A stretch of 13,887 nt of DNA from JAZDLC01 sp043802345 (GCA_043802345.1 JAZDLC010000182.1:1-13887), one strand, 5' to 3'. Numbered from the stretch's first letter, positions 7,249 through 13,887 are shown. Notes: a model not told the origin generated them from the sequence alone. Program-made: numbers and translations.

Positions 7249-8168
7249 GGAGCCGATTCGACCAACAGTTCCCGCGCCACGCCATACCGAATTCCCTTGC
7301 CGCTGACCCTGATCGTCCGGGCGCCGATCCTCGAGAGAGCCGCCTCCATGCAGGCCAGGCCCGCCGGCAGGATCTCGGCGCGGCTCGCCTCGATCGGCAG
7401 CTTCAGACGCTCCTCCAGCGGCAGGGCGTGCAGCCGGCGGACCCAGCCCGGGATGATGTCGACCGGGAGGATGTATCCTTCAGCCCGCTCCGATTCATAC
7501 CGCAGGAGATCCTGGCCCAGGCATGCGAGGTTGCTGGCCGAGCCGCCCAGGCAGACCACTTCGAGACCTTCTTCCGCAAGGCCCGCGGGAAAGCATGACA
7601 CCGCGCTTTTCGCCTCGACAAGAAGGGCGGGAAACCCGCCGGACCGGGTGGGTTCGCTTCCGGCGAGTCCCAGATAGGTTTCGGTCAGCACCACCGCCCC
7701 CACCGGCGCCGACATCCGCACCTCGCCCCCCCTTCCCACGATCTCGGTACTCCCTCCGCCCACGTCCACGATCAGGGTCTCGGCCCGTCCCCCCTCGGCG
7801 ACGACGGCCTGATATCCGAGCCGGGCCTCCTCCTGCTCCGGAATCACCTCCACGCGCAGGCCGCACGCGGCCTGGACGCGCGCCACGAATTCCTCCGCGT
7901 CCGCCGCGCGGCGCAGCACGGCGGTCCCCACCACCCGGCAGCGCTCGATGCCGCGTTCACCGAGCTCCCGGGCAAACTGCTCCAGCACCCTCAGCGTCCG
8001 CTGCGCCGCCGCTTCGTCGAGCCTCCCTGTCCGCGCCAGCCCGGCCCCCAGCCTGGGATCCTCGCACCGGTCCTCGATCACGCTGAAGCGCCCCTCGTCG
8101 TCCAGCCGGGCGATGAGCATGAGCACGGTGTTGGTGCCAAGGTCGATGGCGGCGACGGGCAGGGACAT
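7245..8168 (-). CDS. Ppx/GppA family phosphatase (exopolyphosphatase / pppGpp phosphohydrolase)
   Basis: This 307-residue protein has the ASKHA fold of exopolyphosphatases and guanosine-pentaphosphate phosphohydrolases, cytoplasmic enzymes acting on polyphosphate or pppGpp. The N-terminal phosphate loop AAIDLGTNT is at 6-14; then VVGTAVLRRAADAEEF (79-94), IPEQEEARLGYQAV with the catalytic-type Glu (109-122), the second phosphate loop VDVGGGSTEIV (134-144), and adenosine-motif-like VCLGGSASNLA (205-215). It is the short single-domain form without the C-terminal HD domain of E. coli Ppx. The frame is open to 8798, but everything before ATG 8168 is antisense to the thioredoxin-like gene and looks non-coding. 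No Shine-Dalgarno precedes the ATG; a promoter seven bases upstream suggests a leaderless message. The stop overlaps the DPP IV start. Substrate cannot be decided between polyphosphate and pppGpp. Confidence 0.92.
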   Translation of the reverse strand: MSLPVAAIDLGTNTVLMLIARLDDEGRFSVIEDRCEDPRLGAGLARTGRLDEAAAQRTLRVLEQFARELGERGIERCRVVGTAVLRRAADAEEFVARVQAACGLRVEVIPEQEEARLGYQAVVAEGGRAETLIVDVGGGSTEIVGRGGEVRMSAPVGAVVLTETYLGLAGSEPTRSGGFPALLVEAKSAVSCFPAGLAEEGLEVVCLGGSASNLACLGQDLLRYESERAEGYILPVDIIPGWVRRLHALPLEERLKLPIEASRAEILPAGLACMEAALSRIGARTIRVSGKGIRYGVARELLVESAP

Positions 8169-8175
8169 CGTGAAG

Positions 8176-8203
8176 ATCGTATGGCCGGGGACGACCAGGT
8201 CAA
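8176..8203 (-). promoter_or_regulatory. Promoter of the ppx/gppA-dpp4 operon, probably leaderless
   Basis: On the minus strand, TTGACC (8203-8198) and TACGAT (8181-8176) are 16 bases apart, a good sigma-70 match. Only seven bases lie between the -10 and the ATG at 8168, so the transcript should start at or next to the start codon. This fits the absence of a ribosome site. Confidence 0.5.
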
Positions 8204-8237
8204 CAGGATCTGAAGACGGCTTCGCCAGGCGCTCCGC

Positions 8238-8274
8238 TACAATGACGGGCCAAGGCGATTCCACCCTGAGGAGG
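8238..8274 (+). promoter_or_regulatory. -10 element and ribosome site of the divergent thioredoxin-like gene
   Basis: TACAAT at 8238-8243 is a near-consensus -10 box, without a clear -35 at 16-18 bases. It would start transcription around 8250. TGAGGAGG at 8267-8274 is a strong Shine-Dalgarno eight bases before ATG 8283 and fixes that start. Confidence 0.45.
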
Positions 8275-8282
8275 CCGCCCCC

Positions 8283-9194
8283 ATGCTTCCAGCCGCGATC
8301 ACGACCATCTTCCTGGCAGCACTCATGCAAGCGCAGGACCCCCCGAGCCAGCCCGAGCCCCAGGTGATCGAAGAGGTGGAACCGGATTTGCCGGTGAAGG
8401 ACACCGACAAGCTGCGCTGGATCGGGTCGTACCCCAAGGCCCTGGCCGAGGCGAAGCTGCGCAACGTGCCGGTCATGGTGCTCCTGGCCGAGGACAGCAA
8501 CACGGGCCTCAGTCAGATGCTCGGCAAGGTGTTCTTCCAGGACGGCTTCGCCAACGAGGCCCAGGATTCCATCGTGCCGCTCATCGCGATGAAGGGGGTC
8601 GATCACGCCGGCGAGAAGCGGCAGATGGACGGCAGGGAAGTCCAGATCTGTGAGTACTTCGACGTGCCCTGCGAGGAACACGATCAGAGCTTCAACCAGC
8701 TCTGGAACGGCAGGGTCCATCGGAGCTACTGGGGTCCGATCATGATCCTCCTCCGGCCGGACGGCTCGGAGATCCTGCGTATCGAAGGGAGCGAGCACGA
8801 GCAGGCGCGCGTGCTGGAGGAGATCGGGATTGCCGTGGAAGAGGTGGGGAAGGGGCTCGGCGACCGCGAGTACCGCAAGCGGATGGACCGATTGGTGCGG
8901 GCGCGGCAGCTCCTCGACAAGGGGCAGGTCCAGAAGGCGCTCAAGGAGGTCGCCGTTCTGCGCGGAGCCTTGACGGCTGGATTCGACGCGCTCGCCACCC
9001 GAGAGGAGGAGCGGATTGATGCGCTTGGACAGGCCGAGCTGAAGGAGGCGATGGCACTCGCGGGCGGCGAAAAGAGCGTCCGCCTCACCTCGACGCTCCG
9101 GGAGATCTCACGCAACTACGCCGGGCTGCCGGCCGCCAAGGGGGCGCAGGCCGCACTCGATGACTTGAAGAAGAAGGACTCTCCTCCCGAGTAG
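8283..9194 (+). CDS. Secreted thioredoxin-fold protein with degenerate active site and helical C-terminal half
   Basis: This 303-residue exported protein begins with a short signal peptide (AAITTIFLAALMQAQ, 4-18) and a Pro/Glu-rich linker. Residues about 44-185 resemble the thioredoxin-like folds of DUF255/thioredoxin_7 proteins: a helix-strand segment ALAEAKLRNVPVMVLLAED, then YWGPIMILLRPDG, which has the cis-proline strand (Pro152) that closes the thioredoxin site. The CxxC position reads EDSNTG, so there is no redox-active pair there; the only cysteines are Cys123 and Cys130 (QICEYFDVPC). Residues 190-303 are charged and helical, possibly TPR-like. The function is unknown; a chaperone-like or binding role is more likely than disulfide exchange. 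It reads away from the phosphatase gene and ends five bases from the stop of the convergent gene. The similar layout of the protein at 9952-10809 suggests a paralogous set. Confidence 0.8.
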   Translation: MLPAAITTIFLAALMQAQDPPSQPEPQVIEEVEPDLPVKDTDKLRWIGSYPKALAEAKLRNVPVMVLLAEDSNTGLSQMLGKVFFQDGFANEAQDSIVPLIAMKGVDHAGEKRQMDGREVQICEYFDVPCEEHDQSFNQLWNGRVHRSYWGPIMILLRPDGSEILRIEGSEHEQARVLEEIGIAVEEVGKGLGDREYRKRMDRLVRARQLLDKGQVQKALKEVAVLRGALTAGFDALATREEERIDALGQAELKEAMALAGGEKSVRLTSTLREISRNYAGLPAAKGAQAALDDLKKKDSPPE

Positions 9195-9202
9195 CCCGTC
9201 TA

Positions 9203-9239
9203 CTTCTTCGCGTTGGCCTTCTTCGGGTTGGCCTTCTTC
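9203..9239. repeat. Short tandem repeat, 15-bp unit, about 2.5 copies
   Basis: Units 9203-9217 and 9218-9232 differ at one base (CTTCTTCG[C/G]GTTGGC), and a partial third copy starts at 9233. On the minus strand it encodes the repeated Lys-Lys-Ala-Asn-(Pro/Ala) C-terminal tail of the cysteine-rich protein. Confidence 0.8.
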
Positions 9240-9742
9240 AGAGCCGCGGCGAGCTTCTTCGCACTCGGCGCCTCGTCCTTGAACTCGGCCAGGGTCTGCC
9301 CGGAAGCGTCCAGCAGCACGATCTTCGATTCAAAGCTCCCGCTCTCGACCACCCGCTTCAGGTAGTCGCGAATCACCTCGCGATGCTGCGTCTTCCGGCT
9401 GAACTCCGAACAACCGAAGCAGATCTTCTCGCAGACAAAACCGCGGGCCTCCTTGATCACGGCCTCGTCCGGGAAGCAGTTCTTCTCGAACTGCCGGGAA
9501 CGCTTGCAGTCGTCGTCGCTGATGACATGACCGTTGTAGAGGTAGACGAGAACCGGGCGGCCCTGCTGCAGAACGGAGGTGTTCCAGTAGAGATTGCCGT
9601 CCTGACCGGGGATGAAGTCGGGGAATCCGGTGGTAGGCCCCGTCTCTCCGTTGATCGTGACTCCAGCAGGAGTCTCGGGACCTGCCGGACCGCCCGTGGC
9701 TGGACCACCCGAAGCCGGTCCGACCGCGGGACCGCGCGCTCC

Positions 9743-9763
9743 CAAGGAGGCACCGCCTCCTCG
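9743..9763 (-). promoter_or_regulatory. Hairpin directly downstream of an in-frame TGA, SECIS-like geometry
   Basis: On the minus strand, CGAGGAGGC (9763-9755) pairs with GCCTCCTTG (9751-9743) over nine positions including one G-U, closing a GGT loop. The loop begins 18 bases after the TGA and its first base is G, which fits the published loose consensus for bacterial selenocysteine insertion elements (stem 4-16 bp, G in the first two loop bases, about 16-37 nt from the UGA). Short GC hairpins are common in this DNA, so this may be chance. Confidence 0.35.
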
Positions 9764-9912
9764 TGCAGGACATCACCCGCCGGAGAGATCCGGCATGAAT
9801 CCAAGGAACGCCAGGCCGCTCAGGGCGGCCACTCCGAGGAAACCCTGTCGCAACATCGGGTTCTCCCTTCTGAGGGTCTCCGGCACGGGGACCCATCAAT
9901 GAGCGTCCCGCC

Positions 9913-9941
9913 ATCATATCAGCGGGGCGCCGGATCACCAA
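9913..9941 (-). promoter_or_regulatory. Sigma-70-type promoter of the TGA-containing gene
   Basis: On the minus strand, TTGGTG (9941-9936) and TATGAT (9918-9913) have exactly 17 bases between them. Transcription should start near 9906, giving a leader of about 50 nt to ATG 9856. It lies just after the stop of the upstream gene, so the TGA-containing gene can be expressed independently. Confidence 0.55.
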
Positions 9942-9951
9942 CAAGTGGGCT

Positions 9952-10809
9952 TCAAAGACGTTCGAGGGCGGCGGAAATCCGCTCCTCAACCCTTTTGAGC
10001 CCGGCGTACTGGCGCCCGAGGATCTGCAGCTTCTTGCGGCCTTCCTCGGGGTCGCTGCGGGCGAGTTCGACCGCGGAATCCACTTCCTGGAAACCTCTTG
10101 CCTCCAGACGGGACAAGGCCTTCCGCGCGTCCAGGGCGGTCACCGGAGTTCGCTCCGGGAACTTTTTCTCGTCCCCTCCCAGCTCGACCACCTTCTCGTA
10201 CCCCCGGATCGCCCGGGCGATCCGGCCCGCCTGGAGTTCCCGCTCGGCGGCATCGAAGGCCTGGACCAGCGGCCGGGTCTTGGCCGGGGGCTTGACCGGA
10301 CCGTTCCCCTTCAGGGCCTGATCCAGGAGGCCCGCGAGGTCGGTCAGCGCCTCTTCCGGCTTCAGCGGAATCCCGACCCGGCTGACGATGGTCTCTCCGG
10401 TCGCCTTCTTGAATGTCATCAGCGGAGTGTATCCCACCTCGATCCGGTACGGCTCGTACTCCTTCTCCTCCGGTCCGTGGGTCGAATTCTCCTCAGCCGC
10501 CGACTTGAGGAAGTCTCCGACCAGCACGAAGTTCGACTGCAGGCTCTCCCGGTACTTCGCGAACTTCTTGTCATCCCCCTTCGCCAGCGTCTCGAGCGCG
10601 CGCCTTGCCGCGTCGGACACATGGCAGTTCCCCTCCGTCCTCCACCCGGTGTAGACGAACAGGATTCTCCCCGTCTCCTGCGCCTTGCGAATGCCGAACT
10701 CCCAGTCGGTGGTGTACGGCACGCCCTCCGCCCACTCATCGCAGCGGGCCGCCGGCCCGGCCAACAGTCCGAGCAGGAGCGGCAGCGCCAGACTCCTGAT
10801 CCCTCTCAT
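9952..10809 (-). CDS. Secreted thioredoxin-like protein with single-cysteine active-site remnant and helical C-terminus
   Basis: This 285-residue exported protein has a signal peptide (SLALPLLLGLLAGPAARC, 6-23). Residues about 30-165 look like a thioredoxin fold: WEFGIRKAQETGRILFVYTGW, then TEGNCHV where a CxxC would be expected, with one cysteine (Cys62), and VGYTPLMTF with the cis-proline (Pro129). The C-terminal 120 residues are Ala/Glu/Arg-rich helices, possibly TPR-like (AAERELQAGRIARAIRGYEKVVEL). Layout resembles the protein at 8283-9194. ATG 10809 is preceded by GGGAG and lies one base after the MsrA stop (TGAaATG), so the two are almost certainly cotranscribed and translationally coupled. 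A periplasmic role with MsrA in handling oxidised proteins is plausible by context only; redox activity is doubtful with one cysteine. Confidence 0.82.
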   Translation of the reverse strand: MRGIRSLALPLLLGLLAGPAARCDEWAEGVPYTTDWEFGIRKAQETGRILFVYTGWRTEGNCHVSDAARRALETLAKGDDKKFAKYRESLQSNFVLVGDFLKSAAEENSTHGPEEKEYEPYRIEVGYTPLMTFKKATGETIVSRVGIPLKPEEALTDLAGLLDQALKGNGPVKPPAKTRPLVQAFDAAERELQAGRIARAIRGYEKVVELGGDEKKFPERTPVTALDARKALSRLEARGFQEVDSAVELARSDPEEGRKKLQILGRQYAGLKRVEERISAALERL

Positions 10810-10810
10810 T

Positions 10811-11476
10811 TCAATCTCCCAGACCGAGCTTGCTCAGCTTCGGGGCGATGACATTCCGGCAGTACGGCTGCCGCTTGTTGAGCTGGTAGTACTCCTGATG
10901 GTACCCCTCCGCGGGGTAGAACGGAACCGCCTCGGTGATCTCGGTCACGCTCGGCCCAAGGAACTCGCCGGAGGCGTCGGCGGCCTCCTTCGCCGCAAGG
11001 GCGGCCTGCCGCTGCTCTTCTGAGTGATAGAAGATCACCGAACGGTACTGCGTCCCCACGTCCGCTCCCTGACGGTTCAGCGTGGTCGGGTCATGCAGCT
11101 TGAAGAACCACTCCAGCAGCGACCCGTACGAGATCCGGGCTGGATCGAAGCGGACCTGGACCACTTCCGCGTGGCCGGTCTTTCCGGAACAGACCTGGGT
11201 ATAGGTCGGGTTCTTCACCGCGCCGCCCATGTAGCCGGAGGTCACCTCCAGGACCCCGTCCACTTGTTCCAGGACGGCCTCCACGCACCAGAAGCAGCCG
11301 GCGCCGAAGGTGGCCGGTTCGCCCCCGGCCGCGGGCAAGTCGTCGTTGGTCTTCATGGAGGCATTCCCCGGATCGGGCTCCGAGTTGCCTGGCTGCGCCG
11401 TGGCCGGCTCGCGAGCACAGGCCCAGAGGGATGCAACCAGGAGGAGCGGAAGGAGTGCGAGGGTTTTGATACTCAT
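10811..11476 (-). CDS. msrA: Peptide-methionine (S)-S-oxide reductase, exported lipoprotein form
   Basis: This 221-residue MsrA repairs the S-epimer of methionine sulfoxide in proteins. The N-terminus MSIKTLALLPLLLVASLWAC is a lipoprotein-like signal (candidate Cys20), followed by an unstructured linker, so the enzyme should be envelope-anchored. The catalytic motif GAGCFWCVE is at 58-66 (Cys61 nucleophile, Cys64 nearby), followed by SGYMGG (80-85), the conserved GHAEVVQV (101-108), GTQYRSVIFYHSEEQ (141-155) and YHQEYY (192-197), with Cys206 as a possible resolving residue. I prefer ATG 11476, preceded by GGAAGAGAG, over the TTG at 11488, which lies inside that site. It follows the arylsulfotransferase-like gene by 36 bp and is coupled to the thioredoxin-like gene downstream. 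No MsrB partner is visible in the window. Confidence 0.95.
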   Translation of the reverse strand: MSIKTLALLPLLLVASLWACAREPATAQPGNSEPDPGNASMKTNDDLPAAGGEPATFGAGCFWCVEAVLEQVDGVLEVTSGYMGGAVKNPTYTQVCSGKTGHAEVVQVRFDPARISYGSLLEWFFKLHDPTTLNRQGADVGTQYRSVIFYHSEEQRQAALAAKEAADASGEFLGPSVTEITEAVPFYPAEGYHQEYYQLNKRQPYCRNVIAPKLSKLGLGD

Positions 11477-11512
11477 GCTCTCTTCCAATAGCCTCTCCCG
11501 AGCCGGTGCTCC

Positions 11513-12877
11513 CTACTTGTTGGCCCAGTCGGTCGGGAAGTCCGGGGGGATGCGCACGAGATCGAACAGAACTGCGATCAGGCCGCCGTCATTCCCCGCG
11601 CGGTGCGGGTTCACGAATTCCCACACAATCTCCTTCTCCTGGGTCACTTCGAGCGCACGCCCGCCGTGCGACTCGATGATCAGCGTGTTGCCGTTCGGCA
11701 GGCGCTGAACCGAGCCGTTCGCGTGCGACTCGAGCACGTTGTCGCGGGTTCCCTCGTAGATCCAGACGGCCTCCTGGGTGACCGGATCGAACTCGATCAC
11801 GCGGGAGGCCCCCGTTTCCGGGCGGCCCCCGAGGTTGTCGAACAGCAGGATGTTCCCGTTGTCCAGAACCGTCGGCCGATGCTGCCGTTGCCAACGGCCT
11901 GCCAGCGCCCAGACGACCTTTCCGGCCTCGGGATCGACGATCGCAATCGTCGACATGTACTTCAACGAGATCAGCACGTTCCCCTTCCGAAAGGCAGGGG
12001 ATCTCGACTCAAACCGACCGTCGAGCACCTCGATCGTGTTGGTGTGCAGGAGGTCCCCGTAGGGAGGCGCATACTGCAGGAGTGGAGCAAAATCCGACTC
12101 GAGGAACGCCCTCAGGATCGAGACCCGACTCCTCTCGTTTCCGTCGGCATCCAGAACCGTGATGAAGTCCTCGAGAAGGGGCTCCGTCGGGTGGTAGTCG
12201 GGCACCATTCGCGCTTCGCGCGTCACGACGAAAACGGTCCCGTCCTCCGCCACGAAGAGATCGTGGTGACTCCCGTTGGCCCGTTCCCAGATCACGCGCG
12301 AATCACGATCCACCTTCGAAATACCGGAGTTTCCATGCACCGCCAGGAGGTCTCCGTTCTCGAACAGATGGGCGACGCCCAGGAAGTCATGCCGTGACGG
12401 ACGGATCGCGCCGCCGTCCGGGGTTTCGCGTTCCTGAAGGTCGACGCCTGAGAGAGGCGGCACAAGCCAGCGGTGCACGGGCCGGCCCTCCATGTCGGTG
12501 AGGATCGCCTCGCGCGCGTGGCCTGCCACATAGAGGTTGAAGCCGGGACAGGCGCCGTCGGGGTCATAGGCGGTGACACCCGTATCACCACGAACAGGTT
12601 TGACTCCGCTCGCGTAGCCGAGCGCGGAGAGCTCCTCGATCTTCGCCCGCTGCTCATCGCTCAGCTCAGAGGCCGCGGCCGACGAACGACGATACGCCCA
12701 GGCGCCCGCAATCGGCCTGCCGCGGGGAGGGGAGGCACGTTCTGATGGGGCAGCATCCATAGGCGCATCAGGCTCGTCGGTGCTCGGGTCGGCGCTCGTG
12801 GAGGAAGCCCTCCCGCCGAGGACGTAGCCAACCACACCGCTCAGCCCGATGGCCACGATCACGGCCACTGCTCGCAC
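11513..12877 (-). CDS. Arylsulfotransferase (ASST) family beta-propeller protein, membrane-anchored or exported
   Basis: This 454-residue protein resembles the arylsulfotransferase families, which in the best-known members move sulfate between phenolic compounds in the periplasm. Residues 2-22 (RAVAVIVAIGLSGVVGYVLGG) form a membrane anchor or uncleaved signal, then comes a disordered Ser/Pro/Asp linker. Residues about 95-450 carry repeated propeller blades (GNSGISKVDRDSRVIWE, ENGDLLAVHG, LPNGNTLIIESHGG) and histidines placed like those of the family: GSHHDLF (202-208), LLHTN (277-281), RQHRP (331-335), ESHANG (383-388). Which is the sulfate-accepting His cannot be fixed by eye. I chose GTG 12877 because GAGAGG lies seven bases before it; GTG 12910, overlapping the sulfatase stop, is possible. 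The longer open frame to 13183 is antisense-like overlap with the sulfatase. A sulfatase-tail-like motif occurs at about 75-91. Confidence 0.8.
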   Translation of the reverse strand: MRAVAVIVAIGLSGVVGYVLGGRASSTSADPSTDEPDAPMDAAPSERASPPRGRPIAGAWAYRRSSAAASELSDEQRAKIEELSALGYASGVKPVRGDTGVTAYDPDGACPGFNLYVAGHAREAILTDMEGRPVHRWLVPPLSGVDLQERETPDGGAIRPSRHDFLGVAHLFENGDLLAVHGNSGISKVDRDSRVIWERANGSHHDLFVAEDGTVFVVTREARMVPDYHPTEPLLEDFITVLDADGNERSRVSILRAFLESDFAPLLQYAPPYGDLLHTNTIEVLDGRFESRSPAFRKGNVLISLKYMSTIAIVDPEAGKVVWALAGRWQRQHRPTVLDNGNILLFDNLGGRPETGASRVIEFDPVTQEAVWIYEGTRDNVLESHANGSVQRLPNGNTLIIESHGGRALEVTQEKEIVWEFVNPHRAGNDGGLIAVLFDLVRIPPDFPTDWANK

Positions 12878-12906
12878 AAGGGAACCTCTCTCTCTCCGAA
12901 CGCGTG

Positions 12907-13887
12907 TCACTTCCCGGGTTGCTCCTTCGTGCTGCCGACGTAGCCGAGTTCTCTGAGCCGATCGGCAATCTCCTCGCTGGTCGGCTGCCACTCGTCCGGG
13001 AACGCCTCCGCGGTCGCTGCGTACCACTCCACCAGCTTCTGCTCGAGCCGCTGCTTCTCCGTCTCGAACGAGCCGTCGAGCGGGATCGATTCCAGGGGGT
13101 CCTGCTTCAGGTCGTACAGCCGGGACTCCTCGTCGATCATGCTCCGGATCACCTTCTGATCCCCCTCGATCACGCTGGCCCACCGGGCTTCCGCCTCGGT
13201 GGTGTGACTCTCGGTGGAAGAGAAGACCTGTGCGTGCCCCTCGGGATTCCCGCTCTCCCCGCGAAACGGCGCCACCTGCGTGAAAGCGGGCCGCTCGAAC
13301 CCCATCATCCGGACCACTGAATTGAACAGCCCGGCCGTGGAGACCTGCGGCGCGATTCTCTGCCCCTTGCGCGCGCGCGGATCGACCACGATCAACGGGA
13401 CGTGCAGGGTTTCCTGGAACAGCTTCATTCCGTGTCCCAATCCGCCGTGCTCGAAAAACTCCTCGCCGTGGTCGGACGTGACGACGATCACCGTGTTGTC
13501 CAGCAGTCCCCGCTTCTCGAGATGATCCAGGAGCAGCCGGAACTGCAGATCCCAGTAGAAGATCTCCGCGTCGTAGAGGTTTTTGAGATGGTCCCGCTGC
13601 TCCTCTGTGAACTCGCGATCGATGAGACCCTGCCGCCAGTGCTCGGGCAGCGGACCGCCGAAGTCCCGCTGCTCCACGTAGTCCGGATCGAAGTGCTGCC
13701 GGTACTCGCCCGGAGCGTCGTACGGTGAGTGCGGCTCCATGTAGTGCACATACCCGAAGAACTGGAACGGGCCGCGCTCGTCGATCCAGTCAAACAGATC
13801 CCGGTGAATCCCGGCGGCGTCCTCCTGGATCTCGTCGAACAGCTCGAACCCCTGATCGAAGTTGATGGCGGCGCAGACCAGGTAGTT
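12907..13887 (-). CDS. Sulfatase (alkaline-phosphatase superfamily), C-terminal part only
   Basis: These are the last 326 residues of a sulfatase; the frame is open to the window edge, so the start and the CxPSR formylglycine site lie outside. Visible family features are FGYVHYMEPHSPY (residues 44-56 of the fragment), the metal-site block IVVTSDHGEEFFEHGGLGHG (134-153), and TLHVPLIV shortly after. The C-terminal region contains LYDLKQDPLE, as in many sulfatases, and ends with ADRLRELGYVG, a tail frequent in sulfatases of Planctomycetota-like genomes. It would hydrolyse a sulfate ester, probably in the periplasm, but the substrate cannot be deduced. The next gene, arylsulfotransferase-like, starts at most 30 bp after its stop or overlaps it, so the pair is an operon. 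Whether it is a Cys-type sulfatase needing formylglycine maturation cannot be seen. Confidence 0.93.
   Translation of the reverse strand, partial: NYLVCAAINFDQGFELFDEIQEDAAGIHRDLFDWIDERGPFQFFGYVHYMEPHSPYDAPGEYRQHFDPDYVEQRDFGGPLPEHWRQGLIDREFTEEQRDHLKNLYDAEIFYWDLQFRLLLDHLEKRGLLDNTVIVVTSDHGEEFFEHGGLGHGMKLFQETLHVPLIVVDPRARKGQRIAPQVSTAGLFNSVVRMMGFERPAFTQVAPFRGESGNPEGHAQVFSSTESHTTEAEARWASVIEGDQKVIRSMIDEESRLYDLKQDPLESIPLDGSFETEKQRLEQKLVEWYAATAEAFPDEWQPTSEEIADRLRELGYVGSTKEQPGK

Larger units (their letters stand above)
9200..9856 (-). pseudogene. Secreted cysteine-rich thioredoxin-like protein with in-frame TGA at codon 28 (broken gene or recoded)
   Basis: The frame begins at ATG 9856 with AGGGAG six bases upstream and encodes a clear signal peptide (LRQGFLGVAALSGLAFLGF). 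Codon 28 is TGA (9775-9773), directly followed by TGT (Cys), and the same frame then runs open to 9200. After a Gly/Pro/Ala-rich linker (GPAVGPASGGPATGGP) comes a domain with a thioredoxin-like core strand (RPVLVYLYNG), clustered cysteines (CEKICFGC) and a late KIVLLDASGQTLAEF hairpin, ending in Lys-rich KKANPKKANAKK. Signal peptide and body thus share one frame broken only by the TGA. Explanations are a nonsense mutation, a sequencing error, or recoding as selenocysteine; the last is raised by a hairpin directly after the TGA. A TTG at 9745 could restart translation, but would give a protein without export signal. A good promoter precedes the gene. Confidence 0.72.

Noticed and set aside
8169..8798. 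210-residue N-terminal extension of the Ppx/GppA reading frame
   Set aside because: It is entirely upstream of the DLGTN start block, mostly antisense to the thioredoxin-like gene on the other strand, and has a His/Leu/Arg-rich composition typical of a shadow frame.
9330..9989. Long minus-strand frame overlapping the cysteine-rich thioredoxin-like gene
   Set aside because: It has an Arg/Ser/Gly-rich shadow composition, no signal or domain, and conflicts with the frame that has ribosome site, signal peptide and conserved-looking body.
12878..13183. N-terminal extension of the arylsulfotransferase-like frame
   Set aside because: It overlaps the sulfatase gene in another frame, is Arg/Gly-rich, and a good GTG start with ribosome site exists at 12877.
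1..13887. CRISPR arrays, tRNA or rRNA genes, insertion sequences
   Set aside because: No regularly spaced repeats, no cloverleaf or rRNA signature and no transposase-like frame were seen on either strand.

Overview
The window is about 14 kb of uniformly GC-rich bacterial DNA that looks like a chromosomal segment from Planctomycetota or a related metagenomic lineage. The pointers are a Ser/Thr kinase-transmembrane-SUMF1 fusion beside an ECF-type sigma factor, a sulfatase with the C-terminal 'LRELGYVG' tail common in such genomes, and several secreted degenerate thioredoxin-like proteins. The assignment is inference; no rRNA or other phylogenetic marker is present.

Layout, left to right. (1) 1-2275 (+): a kinase-SUMF1 protein truncated by the window edge and split by a frameshift near 1281-1283. 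(2) 2276-2820: a mostly non-coding gap with one possible 48-residue secreted peptide and candidate promoter elements, then an ECF-like sigma factor (2821-3489, +). (3) 3541-4984 (-): a retron. It has a reverse transcriptase with the retron-specific NAxxH and VTG motifs. Between it and the next gene lies a 165-nt stretch that folds as an msr-msd RNA: 13-bp a1/a2 end pairing, two msr hairpins and a 42-nt msd-type hairpin. A candidate promoter places the RNA 5' end at a1. No effector gene is recognisable nearby. (4) 5014-8168 (-): a ppx/gppA-like phosphatase and a secreted dipeptidyl-peptidase IV, overlapping by ATGA; the first gene appears to have a leaderless mRNA. (5) 8283-9194 (+): a secreted thioredoxin-fold protein, divergent from the phosphatase. 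(6) 9200-13887 (-): a sulfatase (truncated by the window edge), an arylsulfotransferase-like beta-propeller protein, a lipoprotein MsrA, a secreted thioredoxin-like protein and, behind its own promoter, a further secreted thioredoxin-like gene with an in-frame TGA just after its signal peptide.

Functional reading. The right half looks like an envelope or periplasmic module: sulfate-ester metabolism, peptide trimming, and repair or handling of oxidised protein thiols and methionines. The left end is a signalling pair (kinase plus ECF sigma). The retron sits between them as a separate cassette and is the main discovery candidate. The TGA-containing gene, with a SECIS-like hairpin directly behind the TGA, is the second.
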